Shown here piece by piece: positions 6,411 to 11,055 of a stretch of DNA of 11,055 nucleotides (position 1 is its first letter; every line of letters begins with the position of its first letter). The notes beneath the pieces were generated by a model. That model did no database searches and was not told where the DNA came from. It saw only the letters and a list, made by a program, of their open reading frames with translations. The DNA lies in the NCBI GenBank assembly GCA_021836225.1, contig JAKBJA010000020.1, positions 1 through 11,055 of the forward strand. Direction: 5' to 3'. This stretch comes from Pseudomonadota bacterium (GTDB lineage: Bacteria > Pseudomonadota > Gammaproteobacteria > Burkholderiales > Thiobacillaceae). The translations under genes and the position numbers were made by a program.

Positions 6411-7468
6411 GGGGGTGGCTCGCCGTGCTCGCTTGCCTGAGCCTGAGCGCCCAGGCGGCGGAGGTCACCGTCACCGGCTACGGCAAGACGGTGGACGAGG
6501 CGCTCACCAACGCGAAGACCGCCGCAGTCGGCCAGGTGGCTGGGGCCTTCGTCACCGGCCAGTCGACGCTGGAGGGCGACGCCTATCGCTCGCGAACTGA
6601 CCAGTACAACGGCGGCCGGATCAGGAAGCACGAGATCCTGTCCGTCGACGAGGAGGACGGGCTGTTCTCAGTGCGCATCCTCGCTGACGTCGACACCGAG
6701 AAGGTCAACACCGTGATCGTCTCGAATGGCGCCGAGATTGACGCCCAGGTCACCAACCAGCTCGACAGCGCACGGGACGATCACGAGAAGACGCGGCAAA
6801 TTGTAGAAGCGCTAGACGACCCCACCCAAGCCTTTGCCATCGAGGTCACGAAGGTCACCTACCGCAATCGCGGCGAGTTCACGGACCTCGTCGTGCAGGG
6901 TCGGGTCGTCTATTCGCCGAAGTGGTACGACGACGTGCGGGTGATGGCGAAGACGATCGGCCGCAAGGTCGACATCGGCTCGAAATGGCGGGAGGCCCTG
7001 TGGGGCCTGGCCGCCCTGACCGCTGCCATCAACCCCGCGCTGCCGGGGACGATGTTCTCGGTCGCCCGGCACGCCAACCCCCCACCGAAATCCAGCCCCG
7101 AACCCATGGTCTGCTTCGGCAAGGACAACGGCTGGGACATCGACGAATGTTACGAGACCCGTCACCCCTTCACGAACATCCGGGGCGATGGGCTGCTGCG
7201 GATCCACGGCGGTCTGGAGCAGGACGACGGCCGGCTTCCCTTTGGCGAACTGCGGATCGACCTAGGCGAAGGACTTTTCCTGGGGGTTTATCCGGGGAAG
7301 CGGGTCTATTTCTCGAAAAGCGCCACGGAGCGGACGTTTCAGAGTCCCGGGATCGTACTGTTTCGCAAGGGGGCACAATCCTTCGAGCAGTTCATCACCT
7401 TGCCCACACAGAAGCTGACGCAGGCGGGCCGGATCGAGTTCGCCGAACTGCGGGGCGGAGCCCCTTGA
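6407..7468 (+). CDS. Exported protein with FlgT-like N-terminal domain
   Basis: The 353-residue product starts with a signal peptide (MRGWLAVLACLSLSAQAA) with probable signal peptidase I cleavage after A17 or A18. A cysteine at 10 is not in a good lipobox. Residues 19-105 follow the pattern of the FlgT N-terminal/LPP20-type fold: VTGYGKTVDEALTNAKTAAV, a helix ending in a Q/G-rich turn, then ILSVDEEDGLFSVRILADVD. Residues 145-170 give a further strand pair. A hydrophobic stretch near 200-220 (ALWGLAALTAAINPAL) could touch the membrane. The last 120 residues are beta-rich with two cysteines near 235-250 that may form a disulfide; this part I do not recognise. FlgT supports the flagellar H-ring in Vibrio, but no flagellar gene is near, so a role in another envelope complex is more likely. 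GGGG at 6396-6399 serves as ribosome site. Confidence 0.88.
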   Translation: MRGWLAVLACLSLSAQAAEVTVTGYGKTVDEALTNAKTAAVGQVAGAFVTGQSTLEGDAYRSRTDQYNGGRIRKHEILSVDEEDGLFSVRILADVDTEKVNTVIVSNGAEIDAQVTNQLDSARDDHEKTRQIVEALDDPTQAFAIEVTKVTYRNRGEFTDLVVQGRVVYSPKWYDDVRVMAKTIGRKVDIGSKWREALWGLAALTAAINPALPGTMFSVARHANPPPKSSPEPMVCFGKDNGWDIDECYETRHPFTNIRGDGLLRIHGGLEQDDGRLPFGELRIDLGEGLFLGVYPGKRVYFSKSATERTFQSPGIVLFRKGAQSFEQFITLPTQKLTQAGRIEFAELRGGAP

Positions 7469-7624
7469 TTACTCATTGAGGGCGGACACACCAAGACTGA
7501 AGAGGCCCGCCATATCACGGACGCCCCCTTCACGCCTTAACAGAGAATCCTCAAGAACAGCGTGAAAGAACCGTAGCACCAGAGATCCAAATTTAAGTGC
7601 AAACCAATTCGGGAGATACGTGGG

Positions 7625-9022
7625 ATGCTAAAAGCCAATTACCTAGGCAATAAAGACGTAGGGAATTTCGTCGACTGGCTGGCTAAGCAGTTGAACAATA
7701 AGTCCCTTACGCATAAGTATGTAATGCCCGCAAACAAACAGGTTCATTTTGCCGGGCTGGAGGACGCTTTGCAGCAGTATGACTGGTCCTTCAGTTTTAA
7801 AGACCCGAGCGTTGGCTCCTTCGTTAGTGGAAACACCTATCGCCACAGCGATGCCGCACTAGCAGCTTTGTCGGCTGGCTTGAGTAGTTCCTTCGAGGCA
7901 GCCACACCCACCGCGCAAGACCAGCAAATCCGTGACTGGGCTATCGCCGTTATGGAGTGGGGAGGGGTTCGTAACGGTAATGTGACCTGGCTTCAAACAA
8001 ACGTTACTGGCTTGGCAACGGAAATTGCTGCTGCGCGCGGAACCCTGGCAGCAAAAAACGACGACAGGGTTTTGCTTGGCAGAACCATCCGACGGTTCAA
8101 CGCCGGAATGACCAAAATTTACGCTCTTCTGGTTCCCGAGTTCATCATCTACGACAGCCGCGTCGCTGCTGCCTTGGCTTGGTTAATTACACGCTGGTGC
8201 ATTGACACCAAGCGAACACCTGTCCCTGACGCACTCCGCTTTCCCTGCATGCGTCCTAAAGAGGGTGACAACCCGGCCATCAAAAAAGTGCGCAACCCAA
8301 GTTGTGGAGAGTTCCGCTTCCCTTGGCTATATGGCGCGGTTAACCATGCGCACTGGAACCTCCGTGCAAGCTGGATTTTATCTGCAGCACTGAAAGCATC
8401 CCAACAACAGCCCGAACGAAATCAGTTCCTAGCTCACTCCAATCCACTGCGCTCATTAGAGGCCGCATTGTTCATGTGGGGCTATGACCTCAGTTTTAAC
8501 TCCCCCTGCAAGATCCAAACAGCGCTCCCCCTTGATGACTCCGATGAAGATGGAAGCAATCTGGCAAATGACGAGAGTCCTTCAGCCCCTGAAGTGACAT
8601 CTCACAAGGCAAGTACGCGAGGGGGCAAAGCCAAGGAATTCCATTGGGCCTTCGAGCCTTATATTGATTCACTCAAGATCGATCGGGATCTCGCAAAACC
8701 CGATTACTTCAAGGTTCAGGAAGTATTTTCTGTCATTCACATTCTCTACGACCATTTTGGGAGTGATTGGTACCCATTAGCCAATAACGTCGAAAAGATG
8801 GGGAATGGAACGGAAACGATGGGACTTGGATCAGCAATTTTCTCGATCTCCCGGGACATCACCCATGCTCAAGCCGCGTCTCAGCTTGGTGTGGTATTGG
8901 AGGAGCTAGGGATTTTTGAATGGAATAATAAGCTGCGTGGCATAGCATGGCGGCTGCGCGTGGATCCGCCAGCTACGATCGACGACCTGCGAATGGTTTT
9001 TTGCAGTGCCTCAGCGCTCTAA
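7625..9022 (+). CDS. Protein of unknown function, low GC, possibly OGG-like
   Basis: This 465-residue protein has no signal peptide or membrane helix and I do not recognise it firmly. Residues 1-300 form one tryptophan- and arginine-rich globular region. It contains AVMEWGGVRNGN, then NAGMTKIYALL with K164 and FIIYDSRVAAAL with D177. A lysine followed by a P-x-F-x-I-x-D-S-R-V segment recalls helix-hairpin-helix DNA glycosylases of the OGG type, but this is a motif-level guess. An acidic, low-complexity linker at about 302-337 joins a C-terminal domain (338-465) with WYPLANNVEKMGNGTE and a basic end. GC content is near 50 %, well below its neighbours, and codon use is A/T-rich, so recent transfer is likely. 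GGGAG at 7611-7615 gives the start. The WYL regulator begins 51 bases downstream and may be co-transcribed. Confidence 0.88.
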   Translation: MLKANYLGNKDVGNFVDWLAKQLNNKSLTHKYVMPANKQVHFAGLEDALQQYDWSFSFKDPSVGSFVSGNTYRHSDAALAALSAGLSSSFEAATPTAQDQQIRDWAIAVMEWGGVRNGNVTWLQTNVTGLATEIAAARGTLAAKNDDRVLLGRTIRRFNAGMTKIYALLVPEFIIYDSRVAAALAWLITRWCIDTKRTPVPDALRFPCMRPKEGDNPAIKKVRNPSCGEFRFPWLYGAVNHAHWNLRASWILSAALKASQQQPERNQFLAHSNPLRSLEAALFMWGYDLSFNSPCKIQTALPLDDSDEDGSNLANDESPSAPEVTSHKASTRGGKAKEFHWAFEPYIDSLKIDRDLAKPDYFKVQEVFSVIHILYDHFGSDWYPLANNVEKMGNGTETMGLGSAIFSISRDITHAQAASQLGVVLEELGIFEWNNKLRGIAWRLRVDPPATIDDLRMVFCSASAL

Positions 9023-9073
9023 GCCTGAGGACAGAGTAAGAATGGTACGGCGATGCTTATTCACTAAATCCAA

Positions 9074-10270
9074 ATGACGAAAGCAAAAACCCAAACGATT
9101 CGATATACGCTCCAACAAAAACGGAAAGCGATCGAGATGGTCCGCGCTGGCCACCCCATTTCCGACGTCGCCAAGAAACAGGGGATCCAGAACAAGCGAA
9201 CTCTCGAAAACTGGATCCGGCTCCAGGAAAACGGCCAGTTGGAGCGGCGCAAGGAAGGCCGGCGTGACAACCTCAGCGTCATCGCTCTGCACGACCATCT
9301 GCTGCGGATTCTGCCCGATTACCCCGCAGGCATTAGTGTCGACACGATCGTCGACCGACTGAACGAGGAAGGCGTTTCCAAGAGCACCAGGACCATTGAG
9401 CGCCACATGGACATCCTTTGCAGCGAGGAAGGCGGCTACAAGGTCATTGCCGGGGCCAAGGGCGGATGGTGTCGGAACAAGGGCGCCAAGCCATCTCTCA
9501 GGCTCAACGATCTGTCGGTGGCCGATGCGCTGTCGCTGACCCTTCTCGAGCGCTTCCTCAAAAACATTCTTCCCACCGCCACGACCAAGCTGCTGGACAG
9601 CGTGTTCGAGCAGGCCAAGACTAAGCTCGAGAAGGAAGCGTCCACCAACAAGCTTGCTGCGTGGTCGAAGATGGTCGCTGTGGTCGAGCCCGGCCTCGAG
9701 GTAATTTCGCCCAAAATCGACGATGGCGCACTGCACCTCATTCAAGAAGCCCTGTTGGCCAAAGAGACAGTCAAGGTCGAGTATGCCCCCCCCGGCAAGT
9801 CCAAGCGCACCCACGTTCTTAACCCGCTCGGCTTGGTCCAGTGTGGCGCGATCACGTACCTGGTCGCGACCTTTTCGCGCAAGGCCGAGCCTGTCCTGCG
9901 GCTTCCCGTACATCGGGTAAAGTCTGCCGAACGCACCTACGACCGGCACAGCTACCTTGTCCCTGAGGGATTCACTCTGCAGGAGTTTATTGACCAGGGC
10001 GGGTTCGGGTTTAACGAGAGCGGCCCGGTAAAGATAAGGGCCTGGGTCTCGGAGATGCTCGGCCCAAGACTCGCGGAGGTCAAGCTCTCCGAAGATCAAA
10101 AGCTGCAGCCAGTCGATGGAGGCTACGAACTCACCGCCACGCTCATCGACAGCTGGCGCCTGCGCTGGTGGCTTCTCTCCAAGACCGGCGACATCGAGGT
10201 CTTTGAGCCCAAAGGCTTGCGCGAGGACATCGCAAAAATCCTGCGCGACGGCGCGGACAGATACCGCTGA
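9074..10270 (+). CDS. WYL-domain transcriptional regulator
   Basis: The 398-residue protein has an N-terminal helix-turn-helix (about 11-47, YTLQQKRKAIEMVRAG then DVAKKQGI) of a type also seen in transposase OrfA proteins. A winged helix follows (about 65-125, GISVDTIVDRLN, STRTIERHMDIL). A WYL domain spans about 215-300 and a WCX-type C-terminal domain about 315-395. The name-giving triad is I260-T261-Y262 rather than W-Y-L, and the conserved arginine is kept as R281 in PVHRVKSAE. WYL proteins sense nucleic acids or nucleotides and commonly control phage-defence loci. A stop codon lies two codons before the ATG, so the start cannot be further upstream. No good ribosome site is visible, so coupling to the 465-aa gene or weak translation is possible. 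GC is about 60 %, intermediate between its neighbours. Confidence 0.9.
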   Translation: MTKAKTQTIRYTLQQKRKAIEMVRAGHPISDVAKKQGIQNKRTLENWIRLQENGQLERRKEGRRDNLSVIALHDHLLRILPDYPAGISVDTIVDRLNEEGVSKSTRTIERHMDILCSEEGGYKVIAGAKGGWCRNKGAKPSLRLNDLSVADALSLTLLERFLKNILPTATTKLLDSVFEQAKTKLEKEASTNKLAAWSKMVAVVEPGLEVISPKIDDGALHLIQEALLAKETVKVEYAPPGKSKRTHVLNPLGLVQCGAITYLVATFSRKAEPVLRLPVHRVKSAERTYDRHSYLVPEGFTLQEFIDQGGFGFNESGPVKIRAWVSEMLGPRLAEVKLSEDQKLQPVDGGYELTATLIDSWRLRWWLLSKTGDIEVFEPKGLREDIAKILRDGADRYR

Positions 10271-10657
10271 CAGCCTTTACCCATCCACGCGGCCTCCTTT
10301 CCAGAGTCCGGACCGGAAGAGCAACGTGCGCAAAAGCAACCTAAGACCATGCAGATCAATGGCCGGTATGCGGGGGCATGGCTGACCTTAGTGGCACTGT
10401 ACGTCAGCGTCGCCTTCGGCCGACGACCCGTCGCCCAGGCATCCCAAGTGGCAGGCCGATATATATACCCTACAGCCGACATCCACCGTCTGAAGTTCCG
10501 CTTAGCACCGTACGCCTGTCGTTCACTAGGACGAGGTGGAGGTCGCGTCCTCGGCCGTTACGGACGTTCGGGAGCCTCATGCTGGATGACAGCAATGAGG
10601 CGGCGGACTGCTGTCCTTGGGACATCTCGTTACCGAAGATTAGCTCTCTGACCTGAC
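10271..10657. other. 387-base gap without a convincing gene
   Basis: Several short open frames cross this stretch on both strands, but none has a ribosome site or protein-like composition; they are rich in arginine and serine, as expected for chance frames. It holds an AT-only tract (ATATATATA, about 10461-10469), a weak 6-base inverted repeat (AGGACG with CGTCCT, near 10528-10551) and a stronger hairpin at 10574-10601. It may contain 3' untranslated sequence, a small RNA, or debris of earlier insertions. Confidence 0.5.
10574..10601. repeat. Ten-base-pair hairpin with one bulged base
   Basis: GCCTCATGCT at 10574-10583 pairs with AGCAATGAGGC at 10591-10601, with one extra A and a 7-base loop. 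No T-run follows on the plus strand, nor in the sequence the minus strand reads next, so it is not a classical terminator. It lies between two converging genes and may slow transcription or be part of a small RNA. Confidence 0.5.
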
Positions 10658-10928
10658 TCACCCTGCATCAGAAGGACCAGAATTTTTGAGCTCTGCGAAC
10701 TTTGCGTCCATTGTGGGGTTACCCTTGGTTAGCTTCTTGACGGTCAAGTCGTCGGCCTTGTTGTTGGCAAGGCGAAGGTTGTTTTCTGAACCGAGCAGGG
10801 CGTCCTTGGTCTTCTGAAGATGGTCGATGGTCTTGTCGATCTCTTCAATAGCCGTCTTAAATTTCTTGGACGCCAGTTCGTAGTTCCGGGCGAAGCCAGT
10901 CTTGAACGCGTCGAGCTCGTTCTCGAAG
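10658..10928 (-). pseudogene. 3' remnant of a DUF2130 gene cut by an IS element
   Basis: The last 90 codons, read leftward from the IS end to a TGA, match the C-terminal helical tail of DUF2130 proteins as I remember them: [58 protein letters not shown] and TKGNPTM. Complete DUF2130 proteins are about 400-450 residues, so the N-terminal three quarters lie beyond the insertion or are lost. The function of DUF2130 is not established. The insertion sequence ends between the codons for H and F in the present reading frame. An ATG at 10957, inside the IS end, leaves an open frame of 99 codons that adds ten IS-encoded residues ([10 protein letters not shown]) to the remnant. It is therefore a broken gene, though a short chimeric coiled-coil protein could still be made. 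Confidence 0.78.
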
Positions 10929-11055
10929 TGAACCGCCCCGACTTTCGTGGAGGCCATTTGGTTTAAGTGCAGGCCGTTGATTCGGTCTGTTCGGCGAGTT
11001 GCCGGTAGTAGTTTGCCTCAGCTTCGGCTGGAGGGATATAACCGATAGGTTCGAG
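10929..11055 (-). mobile_element. IS3-family insertion sequence, right end only
   Basis: The terminal repeat TGAACCGCCCCG starts at 10929 and continues into a GACTTTCGTGGAGGC segment, the form of end seen on IS3-group elements of beta- and gammaproteobacteria. The transposase reading frame stops 34 bases inside this end, as usual for the family. The element is oriented leftward and its other end lies outside the window, so target duplication cannot be checked. The bases just outside are GAAG at 10925-10928. Confidence 0.82.
10963..11055 (-). CDS. IS3-family transposase OrfB, C-terminal end
   Basis: Reading leftward from the window edge, 30 codons and a TAA encode [26 protein letters not shown] and TACT. 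The [14 protein letters not shown] pattern is characteristic of the end of IS3-family OrfB transposases, the DDE-type integrase that joins the element to its target. The DDE residues and the OrfA part lie outside the window. Normal OrfB length is about 270-290 residues, so about a tenth is seen. Confidence 0.87.
   Translation of the reverse strand, partial: LEPIGYIPPAEAEANYYRQLAEQTESTACT

Noticed and set aside
6407..6460. Possible lipobox at C10 of the FlgT-like protein
   Set aside because: The n- and h-regions are too short and leucine at -2 is unusual; an AQA signal peptidase I site fits better.
9074..9250. Transposase OrfA reading of the WYL gene N-terminus
   Set aside because: The frame continues into a winged helix, WYL and WCX domain without a break, and no terminal repeats flank it.
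10349..10651. 100-codon plus-strand frame in the gap after the WYL gene
   Set aside because: No ribosome site, arginine-rich composition and no recognisable domain; a second frame of similar length overlaps it.

Overview
The window is GC-rich (roughly 60-68 % in most genes) and looks like an accessory region of a Pseudomonadota chromosome or mobile element. A betaproteobacterium, or a similar high-GC gammaproteobacterium, fits best. The evidence is the codon usage, Gram-negative lipoprotein and signal-peptide genes, and an IS3-family insertion sequence with ends typical of these groups. Nothing in the sequence names the species. No tRNA, rRNA or CRISPR array was seen.

Layout. (1) The left edge holds the first 22 codons of a minus-strand gene with a lysine-rich start. 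A divergent 248-base gap with several inverted repeats follows. (2) 317-3930 is a tight two-gene plus-strand operon. It encodes a double AAA+ ATPase and a two-nuclease protein: a Cas4/RecB-like PD-(D/E)XK domain with four cysteines for an iron-sulfur cluster, then a DUF2779 DEDD-type exonuclease domain. (3) 4007-4942 is a lower-GC gene for a soluble Sel1-repeat protein, closed by a clear intrinsic terminator. (4) 5208-7468 is a four-gene operon with coupled starts: a 58-aa protein, a TPR-like protein, an LPP20-like lipoprotein and an exported protein with a FlgT-like N-terminal region. This is an envelope module. (5) 7625-10270 holds a markedly lower-GC 465-aa protein of unknown function and a WYL-domain regulator. 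(6) After a 387-base gap with no convincing gene, the right edge is the 3' remnant of a minus-strand DUF2130 gene cut by an IS3-family element that runs off the window.

How the parts may work together. The AAA+ and nuclease genes are 17 bases apart and probably act as one unit. An ATP-driven remodeler beside a protein with two nuclease domains suggests nucleic-acid processing or defence, but this is inference. The envelope operon is probably a separate function. The WYL regulator next to an orphan protein with a glycosylase-like motif is a common arrangement in defence loci, though no known system is recognised. Changes in GC content and the insertion sequence show that the region was assembled by gene transfer.
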